From an uncultured Coriobacteriaceae bacterium (lineage in GTDB: Bacteria > Actinomycetota > Coriobacteriia > Coriobacteriales > Eggerthellaceae), in the NCBI GenBank assembly GCA_902779135.1, contig CACZAR010000007.1, forward strand, positions 1 through 35,872: 35,872 bases of DNA, written 5' to 3'. The position numbers and the translations under genes were made by a program. Of this stretch, positions 1-8,864 are shown one piece after another; position 1 is the stretch's first letter, and each line of letters opens with the position of its first letter. The notes beneath the pieces were generated by a model. It searched no databases, was not told the origin of the DNA, and worked only from the letters and a program-made list of their open reading frames with translations.

Positions 1-1
1 T

Positions 2-1732
2 CTGAATCAGAAGGAAGTCAAGCAGTGCGTCCAGTCCTTCATCTACGGCGTCAACACCCCCAGCCGTTGGGGCACTCAAGCACCGTTCAGCAACATCACG
101 CTCGACTGGACCGTTCCCAACGACCTCAAGAACCTCAACGCAATCGTCGGCGGCAAGGAGATGGACTTCACCTACGGCGATTGCCAAGCCGAAATGGACA
201 TGGTCAACAAGGCGTTCATCGACATCATGATCGAGGGCGACGCCAACGGCCGTGGTTTCCAATACCCGATTCCCACTTATTCTATCACGCGCGACTTCAA
301 CTGGGATGAAACCGAGAACAACAAGCTGCTCTTCGAGATGACGGCCAAGTACGGCACACCGTACTTCTCCAACTACATCAACTCCGACATGGAGCCTTCC
401 GACGTGCGTTCGATGTGCTGCCGTCTGCGCCTCGACCTGCGCGAGCTGCGCAAGAAGTCCGGCGGTTTCTTCGGCAGCGGCGAGTCCACCGGTTCGATTG
501 GCGTTGTCACCATCAACCTGCCGCGCATTGCATACTTGGCCACCGACGAGGCTGACTTCTACGCACGCCTCGACCGTCTGATGGACATTGCGGCACGCAG
601 CCTCAAGACGAAGCGTGCGGTCATCACCACGCTGCTCGAAAAGGGTCTGTACCCCTACACGAAGCGCTACCTCGGTTCGTTCGAGAACCACTTCTCGACG
701 ATCGGCCTCATCGGCATGAACGAGGTTGGTTTGAACGCCAACTGGCTCAAGGCAGACCTCACCGACGAGCGCGTGCAGCGTTTCGCGCGCGACGTGCTCA
801 ACCACATGCGCGGGCGCCTGTCTGACTACCAGGAGATGTACGGCGACCTGTACAACCTCGAGGCCACGCCGGCTGAGTCGACGACCTACCGCTTCGCGAA
901 GCACGACAAGGAGCAGTACCCCGACATCATCACGGCCAACATGAACGGCACGCCGTACTACACCAACTCCTCGCACCTGCCCGTTGGCTACACCGAGGAC
1001 GTCTTCAGCGCGCTCGACATCCAGGACGACCTGCAGACGCTCTACACCTCGGGCACCGTTTTCCACGCATTCCTCGGCGAGAAGCTGCCCGACTGGAAGG
1101 CCGCCGCGAATCTCGTGCGCAAGATCGCCGAGAATTACAAGCTTCCGTACTACACGATGTCGCCGACCTACTCCGTGTGCAAGGATCACGGCTATCTGAC
1201 CGGCGAGCAGTTCACCTGCCCGCACTGCGGCGCGAAGACCGAGGTCTACAGCCGCATCACCGGCTACTACCGTCCGGTTCAGAACTGGAACGACGGCAAG
1301 GCCCAAGAGTACAAGGATCGCAAGGTCTACGACATCGCCAGCTCGACGCTCACGCATGTGGGGCCGAACCCGGCACCGGTCGACGACGTCATCTGGGAAG
1401 CCACGCAGGAGCGCGGTTGCTGCGAGCCGGCTCAGCCGCTGATGAAGCCCGAGGCCATCGAAGAGCCCGAAGCTGCGGCTGTTGAAGCTCCGGCTGCCGA
1501 AGAAGCCCAGGTTATTCTGTTCAAGACGACCACGTGCCCGAATTGCCGCGCAGCGATGCAGTTGCTCGACAAGGCAGGCGTTGCATACCAGACGCTGAAC
1601 GCTGACGAAGAGCCTGAGCTCGTGACGAGGTACGGCATCAAGCAGGCCCCAACGCTGGTGGTTCTTGAAGGCGAAGGGTTCGAGAAGTTCCGTGGAGTCT
1701 CGAACATCAAGGGCTGGATAACCGAGCGTTAA
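2..1732 (+). CDS. nrdD: Anaerobic (class III) ribonucleoside-triphosphate reductase with C-terminal redoxin domain, 5' partial
   Basis: The reading frame is open from base 2, so the gene starts before the window; 576 residues are visible. NrdD makes deoxyribonucleotides without oxygen using a glycyl radical. Visible marks are the SMCCRLRLDLREL active-site segment, the zinc-site residues Cys393, His396, Cys406 and Cys409 (visible numbering), and the RITGYYRP glycyl-radical loop with Gly421. After a linker rich in Ala, Glu and Pro (about 478-505) comes a complete glutaredoxin/NrdH-like domain with redox motif CPNC at 512-515. NrdD proteins usually end soon after the glycyl loop, so this is a fusion. 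A thioredoxin reductase follows after 18 bp. Some NrdD lineages are known to use thioredoxin-type reductants instead of formate; the fusion plus neighbour fits that type (inference). No nrdG activase is visible; it may lie upstream. Confidence 0.95.
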   Translation: MNQKEVKQCVQSFIYGVNTPSRWGTQAPFSNITLDWTVPNDLKNLNAIVGGKEMDFTYGDCQAEMDMVNKAFIDIMIEGDANGRGFQYPIPTYSITRDFNWDETENNKLLFEMTAKYGTPYFSNYINSDMEPSDVRSMCCRLRLDLRELRKKSGGFFGSGESTGSIGVVTINLPRIAYLATDEADFYARLDRLMDIAARSLKTKRAVITTLLEKGLYPYTKRYLGSFENHFSTIGLIGMNEVGLNANWLKADLTDERVQRFARDVLNHMRGRLSDYQEMYGDLYNLEATPAESTTYRFAKHDKEQYPDIITANMNGTPYYTNSSHLPVGYTEDVFSALDIQDDLQTLYTSGTVFHAFLGEKLPDWKAAANLVRKIAENYKLPYYTMSPTYSVCKDHGYLTGEQFTCPHCGAKTEVYSRITGYYRPVQNWNDGKAQEYKDRKVYDIASSTLTHVGPNPAPVDDVIWEATQERGCCEPAQPLMKPEAIEEPEAAAVEAPAAEEAQVILFKTTTCPNCRAAMQLLDKAGVAYQTLNADEEPELVTRYGIKQAPTLVVLEGEGFEKFRGVSNIKGWITER

Positions 1733-1750
1733 TCAATCTGGGGGCAGAGA

Positions 1751-2665
1751 ATGCACGACATCATCGTAGTCGGCGGGGGGCCCGCGGGCATGACCGCAGC
1801 GCTGTACGCGCTCCGCAACGGCAAGAGCGTGCTCGTCATTGAAAAGGAGAGCTTTGGCGGCCAGATGACTCAGTCGCCGAAGATCGAGAACTATCCCGGC
1901 AAGCTTCAGGTGTCGGGTATGGAACTCGCCGACGAGATGATGAACCAGATTCTCGAGCAGGGCGCAGACATCGAGATCGAGACAGTCGCAGGCGTCTCTC
2001 GCGATGGCGAAGGCTGGATCGTTGCCACCGAAGAAGGCGGTGCTTACAAGGCAAAATCCGTGGTAATCGCGACCGGCGTCAAGCACCGCATGCTCGGGTT
2101 GCCCGGCGAGGACGACCTGGTGGGAGATGGCATCTCCTATTGCGCAGTGTGTGACGGCGACTTTTACACGGACAAGGTGGTTTGCGTTGTGGGCGGTGGC
2201 AACTCCGCATTGCAGGACGCTATCCTTCTTGCCGAGAAGTGCAAAGAAGTCATCATGTTGCTCAGACGCCAGGTGTTCAGGGGCGAGGAAAAGCTCCAAG
2301 AGGTTCTGCTCTCGCACACCAATGTCAGTACGCGCATGGATGTTGTGATTTCTTCGGTAATTGCCGGCAGCAATGGTTTGGAAGCCGTCGAAATCGCAAA
2401 TCGCACGACGGGCGAGAAACAGCGCGTTGACTGCGATGGCCTATTCGTGGCAATCGGCCTCGTTCCCGAGAACGGGGCATTTGCCGAGCTTGCCGATTTG
2501 AACGACTGGGGTTATTTCGATTCCGATGAGTCGTGCACGACGAAGACTCCCGGCATCTTCGTGGCAGGCGACTGCCGCAATAAGGAGATTCGCCAGATCA
2601 CGACGGCCACCGCCGATGGCGCCGTGGCTGCGCTCGCAGCTTGCCGTTACATCGACATGTTGTAA
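1751..2665 (+). CDS. trxB: Thioredoxin reductase (NADPH, FAD)
   Basis: This 304-residue flavoprotein transfers electrons from NAD(P)H to a thioredoxin-type disulfide. It has the normal family length. It shows the FAD-binding GGGPAGM motif near the N-terminus, the redox-active pair in YCAVCDGDF (CxxC), the pyridine-nucleotide motif GGGNSA, and the C-terminal FAD segment GIFVAGDC followed by RQITTATADGA. The start ATG has a GGGGGCAG ribosome site. It lies 18 bp after the nrdD-redoxin fusion on the same strand, so the two are probably co-transcribed. The natural substrate is likely the CPNC redoxin domain of that fusion, although a general thioredoxin elsewhere in the genome is possible. Confidence 0.93.
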   Translation: MHDIIVVGGGPAGMTAALYALRNGKSVLVIEKESFGGQMTQSPKIENYPGKLQVSGMELADEMMNQILEQGADIEIETVAGVSRDGEGWIVATEEGGAYKAKSVVIATGVKHRMLGLPGEDDLVGDGISYCAVCDGDFYTDKVVCVVGGGNSALQDAILLAEKCKEVIMLLRRQVFRGEEKLQEVLLSHTNVSTRMDVVISSVIAGSNGLEAVEIANRTTGEKQRVDCDGLFVAIGLVPENGAFAELADLNDWGYFDSDESCTTKTPGIFVAGDCRNKEIRQITTATADGAVAALAACRYIDML

Positions 2666-2724
2666 TGGTAGGGTTCAGGGCATGTTTTTTGAAAGCAGGT
2701 AGTTCGTCACTTTAAGGGGGTTCT

Positions 2725-5082
2725 ATGCCAGCGCCGCTCGGTGGTCCAGGGGCTCGGTTCCTGACCGATGAGGAAAAGGCAAACGCCCCCAAGCTGACGA
2801 AGGACCTGCTCGTTCGCATTCTCTCGTACCTCAAGCCATATTGGTTGCAGTTTGCGCTTGTATTCGTGGCAATCGTAATTGCCGCGGTTGTCGGTCTCGT
2901 GCCGTCGGTTGTCACGGGTATGATCGTCGACGAGGCGCTTGTCGGCGAAGATTTGCGCTATCTCATCCAGCTGCTGCTCATCGCCTTGGCGGCCATGGTG
3001 GCCAGCCAGCTGATAGGCGTGCTTGAGAACTATATCAACGCGTGGATATCGCAGCGCATCATCTACGACATGCGTAACCAGATGTACGACCACCTGCAAC
3101 ACATGCCGCATTCGTTCTTCACGACCGAGAAGCAGGGCGACATCATCACGCGTATGGACACCGACATCAGCGGTGTCAGCTCAGTTGTCAGCGGCACACT
3201 CTCGAAGGTCGTCAGCAACGTCGCCACCATCGTGACGACGCTCGTTGCGCTGTTCACCATGAGCTGGAAACTCGCGATTGTGGGCATGGCCGTACTGCCG
3301 CTGCTCATCTTGCCGACTCGTTCCGCTGGCCGATCGCGGCTCAAGTACGCAACGCAGACGCAGGCCAAGACTGACGAGATGAACCAGGTCATAAACGAAA
3401 CGCTTTCAGCCAGCGGATCGTTGCTCGTGAAGATGTTCACCCGTGAAGATCGCGAGTATGAGAAATTCGAGCATGTGAATAAAGAGGTCACCGATCTCAG
3501 CATGCGGGAGACACGTTCGGGTTCGCTGTTCAGCGTGGCGATGGGGATGTTCACCCAGCTCGGGCCACTGCTCATCTACTTCGCCGGCGGTCTTTTGATT
3601 ATCGAGAAGTTCGATCCGACGTTGACGGTCGGCACTGTCACCGCCATGGTGGCGCTGGTCAATCGGCTGTACCGACCAGTAGAGTCGATACTCAACCTGC
3701 AGGTGACGTTCACGCGTTCGCTCGCGCTGTTCGTGCGCATCTTCGACTATCTCGACCGTGAGAACACGATTGTCTCGCCTGAGAATGGGTTGAAACCCGA
3801 CGTCGAGCGCAAGCCGATTCGCTACGACCATGTGGCTTTTGGCTACGACGACGATAGGCTCGTGCTGACCGACGTGAACTTCGAGGTGCCTGGCGGTGCG
3901 ATGTACGCAATCGTCGGTCCGAGCGGATCGGGCAAATCGACGGTCGTGAACCTCATCCCGCGCCTCTACGATGTGACAGCTGGCAGCGTCACTGTTGCAG
4001 GTGTCGATGTGCGCGACTTCGACCTCGCATACCTGCGTGGCCAGATCGGCGTCGTCACACAAGAAGCGTACCTGTTCAACGGCACGATCCTCGAGAACTT
4101 GCGCTATGCGAACGAGAACGCAACGCTCGAGGACATCGAAGAGGCATGCAAGATCGCCAACATCCACGACTACATCGCTGCGCAACCGCTCGGCTACGAC
4201 ACCGAAGTGGGCAATCGCGGTTTGAAGCTTTCGGGCGGCGAGAAACAACGCTTGTCGCTTGCGCGCGTCATCTTGAAGGACCCGAAGATTCTGATTCTCG
4301 ATGAGGCCACGAGTGCGCTCGATTCGATTTCCGAGCACGCGATTCAGCAGGCGCTCGAACAGCTCATGGTCGGGCGGACGAGCATCGTCATCGCACATCG
4401 GCTTTCGACGATTCTCAAAGCCGACCAGATCCTTGTCGTGAAGGATGGCGTGATAGCCGAACAGGGCACGCATGAGGAGCTGCTTGCGAAGAACGGCGTG
4501 TACCGCGAGTTGTTTGACACGCAGTTCGACCAGGTCATCAACAGGGGCGAGGAAGCCGAAGCGCTCGGGCTCGACATCCAATCGCTCGGCACGTCCTACG
4601 ATGTGCGCAACATCACGGCTGCCGACATTGCAGATGTGGTGTCGCTCGCCCGCTCGAATCGTCGGTACTACCGCGCGCTTGGCATAAGGCCTTCGCGTTC
4701 GCGCTTGACCGAGATTGTCAGCAATGTATCGGCGGAAGCGAACAGTCACGAAGGTGCCGAAGCCCATTTCGTTGGATTCTATGACGAAGAAGACGATTTG
4801 GTGGCAGTCCTCGACCTCATTTGCGGCTACCCTGAAGCTGACGACGCATACATTGGCTGGTTCATGGTTGATGCGGACTTGCAAGGGCAAGGCGTTGGTT
4901 CGAGCATCTTTGCCGACGTCCGCGCGTCGATGAAGGCGCAGGGTTACGATCGGCTCGAGCTCAAGTGCCCGAAGGTCAGCGATTCAGCACGTGAATTCTG
5001 GGAGAGCCAGGGTTTCTCGCTCACGGGCAGCGAAGAGTTCAACGGCGATTACGACGTTGTCGGAATGGCGCGCGACATCTAG
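2725..5082 (+). CDS. ABC exporter (MsbA/MDR-like half transporter) fused to a C-terminal GNAT acetyltransferase
   Basis: The protein has 785 residues. The first ~340 residues form a type I ABC exporter membrane domain with about six hydrophobic helices. The nucleotide-binding domain follows, with Walker A GPSGSGKS at about 398-405, signature LSGGE at 502-506, Walker B ILILDEATSALD (Asp526) and the H-loop in IVIAHRLST. ABC half exporters of this type normally end near residue 600. Here the frame continues without a stop into a GNAT domain from about residue 626 (starting DVRNITAADIADV), with an acetyl-CoA loop QGQGVGSS near 720 and a typical GNAT end (ARE.WESQGF). The ATG follows an AAGGGGG ribosome site. 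The transported substrate is unknown; the fusion suggests a molecule that is both moved and acetylated, or regulation by acetylation (inference). Confidence 0.9.
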   Translation: MPAPLGGPGARFLTDEEKANAPKLTKDLLVRILSYLKPYWLQFALVFVAIVIAAVVGLVPSVVTGMIVDEALVGEDLRYLIQLLLIALAAMVASQLIGVLENYINAWISQRIIYDMRNQMYDHLQHMPHSFFTTEKQGDIITRMDTDISGVSSVVSGTLSKVVSNVATIVTTLVALFTMSWKLAIVGMAVLPLLILPTRSAGRSRLKYATQTQAKTDEMNQVINETLSASGSLLVKMFTREDREYEKFEHVNKEVTDLSMRETRSGSLFSVAMGMFTQLGPLLIYFAGGLLIIEKFDPTLTVGTVTAMVALVNRLYRPVESILNLQVTFTRSLALFVRIFDYLDRENTIVSPENGLKPDVERKPIRYDHVAFGYDDDRLVLTDVNFEVPGGAMYAIVGPSGSGKSTVVNLIPRLYDVTAGSVTVAGVDVRDFDLAYLRGQIGVVTQEAYLFNGTILENLRYANENATLEDIEEACKIANIHDYIAAQPLGYDTEVGNRGLKLSGGEKQRLSLARVILKDPKILILDEATSALDSISEHAIQQALEQLMVGRTSIVIAHRLSTILKADQILVVKDGVIAEQGTHEELLAKNGVYRELFDTQFDQVINRGEEAEALGLDIQSLGTSYDVRNITAADIADVVSLARSNRRYYRALGIRPSRSRLTEIVSNVSAEANSHEGAEAHFVGFYDEEDDLVAVLDLICGYPEADDAYIGWFMVDADLQGQGVGSSIFADVRASMKAQGYDRLELKCPKVSDSAREFWESQGFSLTGSEEFNGDYDVVGMARDI

Positions 5083-5160
5083 CTTGTGGTGCCTCGAAAG
5101 CTCCTCTTGTCGTCTTCATGCTACCATCTGTCCAGGAAGCGACACGAAAGGGTAACGCTC

Positions 5161-6297
5161 ATGGCTTGCGATGTTCACGACATTTCGAGGAATCAATTCA
5201 TGCTGACAGGTGGGTTTGCCGAACAGGGTTATGACTGGTGGTGGCATTCATTCACAGGCCATCATGCCAAGACGGGCGAGCGGCGGTCGTTTTTCATAGA
5301 GTTCTTCTGCTGCAACCCGGCTCTGGGTGGGGACGAGCCCGTGTTTGGTCAGCTTCCCGAGAACAGGATTGCACATAGAAGGCCTTCGTACGTGATGGTG
5401 AAGGCGGGGAGTTGGGGAGAGAATGCCAAACAGCTACACCGCTTCTTCTCATGGAAAGACGTGACGCTGGGTGAAAACGTGCCATTTTTCGTAGAGGCTG
5501 ACGATTGCCTGTGCTGTGAGATCGATCTAATTGGCAGCATTCGCATTGCGCCCGACGATGCTGCATCACATCCTGAGTGGATGTGTGATGCGGGTACGAT
5601 GCTGTGGGATTTGAAGGTCGACAAGCAGATTCCCTTCAACGTCGGTTATGGCGCGAGTGCGCCGTTGCGGGCTTTGCAAGCATTCGAGATGTTCTGGCAT
5701 GCTGAGGGCATCAAAACTGCATACTGCGGCACCGTTGTGCTCGATGGTGAGACGTACATCGTCGAGCCTGATACCTGTTTCGGATATGCCGACAAAAACT
5801 GGGGTGCCGATTTCACGAGTCCATGGGTGTGGCTCTCGTCGTGCAATCTGGTTAGCACCATTTCGGGCAAACGTCTTGAGAACTCCGCTTTCGACATCGG
5901 CGGAGGGCGACCTGTGGTGAAGGGTGTGGCACTCGACCGCAAATTGCTCGGTTGCATGAACTACGAGGGCAAGCCGTACGAATTCAACTTCTCGAAGTTC
6001 TGGACTGGCTCGACAACGAAATTTGATTGTTGGGAAACCGATGATGCATTGTTTTGGCATGTCGAGCAGCAGACGTTCAAGGCGCGCCTTGTAACCGACG
6101 TCACATGTCCGAAGAGCGAGATGCTGTTGGTTAATTACGAATCGCCCGACGGGGCAAAACGCCATAACCGTTTGTGGAACGGAGGTACAGGCGTCGGGCG
6201 CGTTCAGCTGTTCGAGAAACGCGGTGGCACGTTCGTGCTCATCGACGACCTGCGCGCCGCGACCATAGGCTGCGAGTACGGTGAGTATGGGAAATAG
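5161..6297 (+). CDS. Tocopherol-cyclase-like (lipocalin-type beta barrel) protein of unknown function
   Basis: The ORF is open from 5086, but the ATG at 5161 has a good AAAGGG site eight bases upstream, giving 378 residues; I chose it. There is no signal peptide and no clear membrane helix. The N-terminal segment with QGYDWWWHSFTGHH and a following FFIEFFC strand, and aromatic-rich strands such as WGADFTSPWVWLSSC, resemble the tocopherol cyclase / CrtC-type hydrolase barrel family. Several sequences of this kind in Coriobacteria are annotated only as hypothetical. There is no neighbouring prenyl or quinone pathway gene to support a tocopherol role, so the reaction is unknown. The assignment rests on remembered family appearance and would need a profile search. 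Confidence 0.55.
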   Translation: MACDVHDISRNQFMLTGGFAEQGYDWWWHSFTGHHAKTGERRSFFIEFFCCNPALGGDEPVFGQLPENRIAHRRPSYVMVKAGSWGENAKQLHRFFSWKDVTLGENVPFFVEADDCLCCEIDLIGSIRIAPDDAASHPEWMCDAGTMLWDLKVDKQIPFNVGYGASAPLRALQAFEMFWHAEGIKTAYCGTVVLDGETYIVEPDTCFGYADKNWGADFTSPWVWLSSCNLVSTISGKRLENSAFDIGGGRPVVKGVALDRKLLGCMNYEGKPYEFNFSKFWTGSTTKFDCWETDDALFWHVEQQTFKARLVTDVTCPKSEMLLVNYESPDGAKRHNRLWNGGTGVGRVQLFEKRGGTFVLIDDLRAATIGCEYGEYGK

Positions 6298-6339
6298 GGG
6301 TCTTTGAAGGGCGATTAGGAATCACGCGCACCGAGGCGT

Positions 6340-6597
6340 TTACGCTTCAACCGCAAAAGCCTTGTCGATGGCGCGCGAAAGCTGATCTGCGCAAGACGTC
6401 GGACGGTTGCCGCAGGTGTTGCCGCGCAGCTTGTCGGCCGCTTCCTGGGCATCAGCTCCTTCGAGCAGCAGGCCGATTGCTTTCAAGTTGCCATGGCAGC
6501 CGCCCATGAAGTTTATGTTGTGGAGCTTGCCGTCCTCGAGATCGAACTCGATCATTCTCGAGCACGTTCCCTTGGTCATGTAGTTGTGATGGGTCAT
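6340..6597 (-). CDS. TSCPD domain-containing protein (TIGR03905-like)
   Basis: This 85-residue protein starts at the ATG at 6597, preceded by an AAAGAG site; an in-frame TTG at 6612 is less likely. The sequence shows the family pattern GTCSR, then a central GGCHGN, then TCGNRPTSCADQL. TSCPD domains occur as stand-alone proteins and at the C-terminus of adenosylcobalamin-dependent ribonucleotide reductases, where the cysteines are thought to bind metal or take part in thiol chemistry. The usual TSCPD signature reads TSCAD here. Its specific role is unknown. It reads toward the tocopherol-cyclase-like gene and away from the HD-domain gene upstream, and may share that gene's transcript (63 bp gap). 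Confidence 0.85.
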   Translation of the reverse strand: MTHHNYMTKGTCSRMIEFDLEDGKLHNINFMGGCHGNLKAIGLLLEGADAQEAADKLRGNTCGNRPTSCADQLSRAIDKAFAVEA

Positions 6598-6660
6598 GGT
6601 TTTCTCTTTCAACTGGCTTGAGGTGGAGTGAAGAGGCGATTATCGGATACTGCGCGCTGG

Positions 6661-7257
6661 TTATTCAGCAGGAACGAACGTGTCGCGATCTGGGGCGAAC
6701 GACTGCATTGCTGCGATGGTGCGCTCCATCAGCTCGTCGAGTTCCCAACCGCAGAGTTCGGCACCTTGGCGGATGACATCGCGGGAGCATCCGGCGGCGA
6801 AGCGCTTGTCCTTGAACTTTTTCTTGAGGGATTTGAGCGGTAAATCCATGACGCTCTTCGACGGGCGCATGAGCACCGCAGCTCCGATAAGGCCCGTCAG
6901 CTCATCTGTGGCATACAGGACCTTTTCCATGAAGAGCTCGGGGTCGGGGCAGCCTTCGGCGGCGAAGTTGTGCGACTGGATGGCATGCACGAGTTCATCG
7001 GTGCCGCCCGCTTCGCGTAGCCATGGCTCGGCTTTCAGCGTATGTACTTCAAGTTCGGGGTATTCCTCCCAATCGAGGTCGTGCAACAAGCCGACGATGC
7101 TCCAGAACTCAACGTTCTCAGGGTCGAATTCCTGGGCGAAATAACGCAATGTGCCTTCGAGGGTTTCGGCGTGTTCGATGTGGAACTCTTCTTTGTTGTG
7201 TTCGTTCAACAGCGCGAATGCTTGATCGCGCTCGATACCGGCTTCAAGTTTCGTCAT
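6661..7257 (-). CDS. HD-domain phosphohydrolase-like protein
   Basis: The 198-residue protein starts at ATG 7257, which has a strong AAGGAGG site six bases upstream; the ORF extends seven codons further but without a ribosome site. It contains a metal-binding HD core: His in EFHIEHAETLEG, the His-Asp pair in GLLHDLDWEEYP, and a downstream AIQSHNF and YATDELTGL. This matches small HDIG-type proteins that are often annotated as hydrolases or tRNA-nucleotidyltransferase-like HD proteins. The substrate is not known. It is followed by the TSCPD protein and preceded by the phosphoesterase gene on the same strand (29 bp gap), so a three-gene transcript is possible. Confidence 0.8.
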   Translation of the reverse strand: MTKLEAGIERDQAFALLNEHNKEEFHIEHAETLEGTLRYFAQEFDPENVEFWSIVGLLHDLDWEEYPELEVHTLKAEPWLREAGGTDELVHAIQSHNFAAEGCPDPELFMEKVLYATDELTGLIGAAVLMRPSKSVMDLPLKSLKKKFKDKRFAAGCSRDVIRQGAELCGWELDELMERTIAAMQSFAPDRDTFVPAE

Positions 7258-7286
7258 GGCGCCCTCCTTGTTGTGCATATTTTTGG

Positions 7287-8396
7287 TTAGAACTGATAGA
7301 TTGCGCTTTCCAGATCGGTGAATTCACGCTTGATGAAGTCACGCATGCGGAAGCGGATGCACGTCTCCCATACGGTGACTTCCCAGCCGAGCGATCCGTA
7401 CTCTTCGATGTCGGCATTGCCCGTCGAGTCGTCGTCGACATCATCGATGCAATAGGCGATCGACCCCGTACCAACGTAGAGCGGCTCTTCATCGTCAAGC
7501 TGGACCGTGTCGGGAAGCGCGTGCGTGTGCCCGGTGAAGAAGATGACGTTCGGGTGCTTCTTTATGCAATCGTGCAAGTTGAAGTTGTCCTGGTCGGAAA
7601 GCGACCATTCGTGGCCCCAGTCGCCGGGTTGCGTGTTGCGTACGGTTTCGTAGAGCGGTTCGTGCATGAAGACGAACGAGAGTTGCTCCTTGTTCTGATC
7701 GACGTCGATCAGATTGTCCAACCATTCGATCTCCTCGGCGGAGACGCCGAAGTGTTCCCAGCTGCTCTCCGGATAGCTGTCGGGGCCCATGAGGATGAGG
7801 TGCACGCCGTTGATGGTGCGGTCGTAGTACGGGTGCACCTGATCGGAGATGCCTGCCTGCTCCTTGAAGCGGTCCGAAAGATTAGAAACCGTTTGCGTCC
7901 CCTCGCTCGAATCGTATTGATCGTGGTTGCCGATGACCAGCACGAAATCGTCTGGATATGCAAACCCCGACGCCTCAGCGAGCTCGGCGAATTTTGCGTA
8001 CTCTTCCAGGGAGCCGGTGTTGGTAATATCGCCGTTCACGATGATGGCGTCGTTGTCGGGGCAAAACTCGGCGATATCCTCGAACATGTTCTGCACGCGG
8101 TCGATGTACGGCTGGTACGAAAACGAGAGATGCGTGTCGCTGACGATGATGAACTTGGCAATTGCCTCGCTTTCGTCGGGAGTGGTGTCGATTTTCTGCG
8201 CCTTGTTCATGGCGCCCATGTATTTCGGCGCACGCCCTGTGTCATACGTTGTTGTACTGACGGCGTTTGTGGTCGTTTCCGAAGCGCTTGAGGCTGTGCT
8301 CGTCGAGCATCCAGCCAAAAACGCTGATCCGATAGTCAGCCCTGCTGCTGCAGTCGTGATCTTGACGAATCTCCTGCGGGTGATGTCTGTGCTCAT
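7287..8396 (-). CDS. Tat-exported lipoprotein metallophosphoesterase
   Basis: The 369-residue protein starts at ATG 8396 (GGAAG site upstream). The N-terminus carries a twin-arginine motif TRRRFVKI, a hydrophobic core, and a lipobox FLAGC with the lipidated Cys near residue 30, so it should be a folded enzyme exported by Tat and anchored outside the membrane. The calcineurin-like phosphoesterase motifs are all present in order: DTHLSF, GDITNTG, GNHDQYD and GHTHALP, which supply ligands for two metal ions. The substrate cannot be told from sequence. The low-complexity Ser/Thr region after the lipobox is a normal spacer for a surface lipoprotein. Confidence 0.9.
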   Translation of the reverse strand: MSTDITRRRFVKITTAAAGLTIGSAFLAGCSTSTASSASETTTNAVSTTTYDTGRAPKYMGAMNKAQKIDTTPDESEAIAKFIIVSDTHLSFSYQPYIDRVQNMFEDIAEFCPDNDAIIVNGDITNTGSLEEYAKFAELAEASGFAYPDDFVLVIGNHDQYDSSEGTQTVSNLSDRFKEQAGISDQVHPYYDRTINGVHLILMGPDSYPESSWEHFGVSAEEIEWLDNLIDVDQNKEQLSFVFMHEPLYETVRNTQPGDWGHEWSLSDQDNFNLHDCIKKHPNVIFFTGHTHALPDTVQLDDEEPLYVGTGSIAYCIDDVDDDSTGNADIEEYGSLGWEVTVWETCIRFRMRDFIKREFTDLESAIYQF

Positions 8397-8453
8397 AGCT
8401 GCTTCCGTTTTCTCGATCAATCGGTTAGGACGCGCGTGGTGCAATTGAGTTGC

Positions 8454-8735
8454 TCATGAGCTGCGCTTTGCCCTGCAGAGCCCCGACCGTGGGTACCATT
8501 CCTTGCGAGATTCGATGGCCTCGCAGAGCGTCTGCTTCTGTTCAGGTGTGAAGTCGGCGCGCTCGTCGACTTCGCCTTTCAGGCGGTCGAGCATGTCAGC
8601 GGCTCCTTCCAAATCAGGGGCAGGGCAGCAGGGGCGGGCGAAGAATCGCACCCAGTACAGGTCATCTTCCATCGCTTTGACGAGTTCGTCGAAACCGGCA
8701 CCTTGCGTTTGGCCGTTGATTTTGCATTCGTCCAT
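8454..8735 (-). CDS. Small hypothetical protein
   Basis: This 93-residue protein starts at ATG 8735 with a GAAGGGG site. It is soluble and acidic in its first two thirds, with the segment FFARPCCPAPDLEGAAD and a helical C-terminal part. It is not recognised. The gene lies 57 bp upstream of the Tat lipoprotein gene on the same strand and is divergent from the alpha/beta hydrolase gene. Its coding status is supported by the ribosome site and by filling the space between the neighbours with no overlap. Confidence 0.65.
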   Translation of the reverse strand: MDECKINGQTQGAGFDELVKAMEDDLYWVRFFARPCCPAPDLEGAADMLDRLKGEVDERADFTPEQKQTLCEAIESRKEWYPRSGLCRAKRSS

Positions 8736-8864
8736 AGGGAGCCCCTTCCCAGCTTCTTTTTACTCATGATACGCGAACCGCTGTCGAAAAAGAGGATAAT
8801 GGTCGTGTACGGCAGAGAGCCGGATGGTTTGTGGACAGGAATCTTCCAAGAAAAGGAGCGAGTC

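Noticed and set aside
3406..4890. Long minus-strand open frame (494 codons) opposite the ABC exporter
   Set aside because: It lies fully antisense to a clear ABC/GNAT protein and has no recognisable domain; it is a by-product of GC-rich codon use.
7023..8291. Plus-strand open frame (422 codons) opposite the HD and phosphoesterase genes
   Set aside because: Both opposite genes have clear motifs and ribosome sites; this frame spans two of them and has none.
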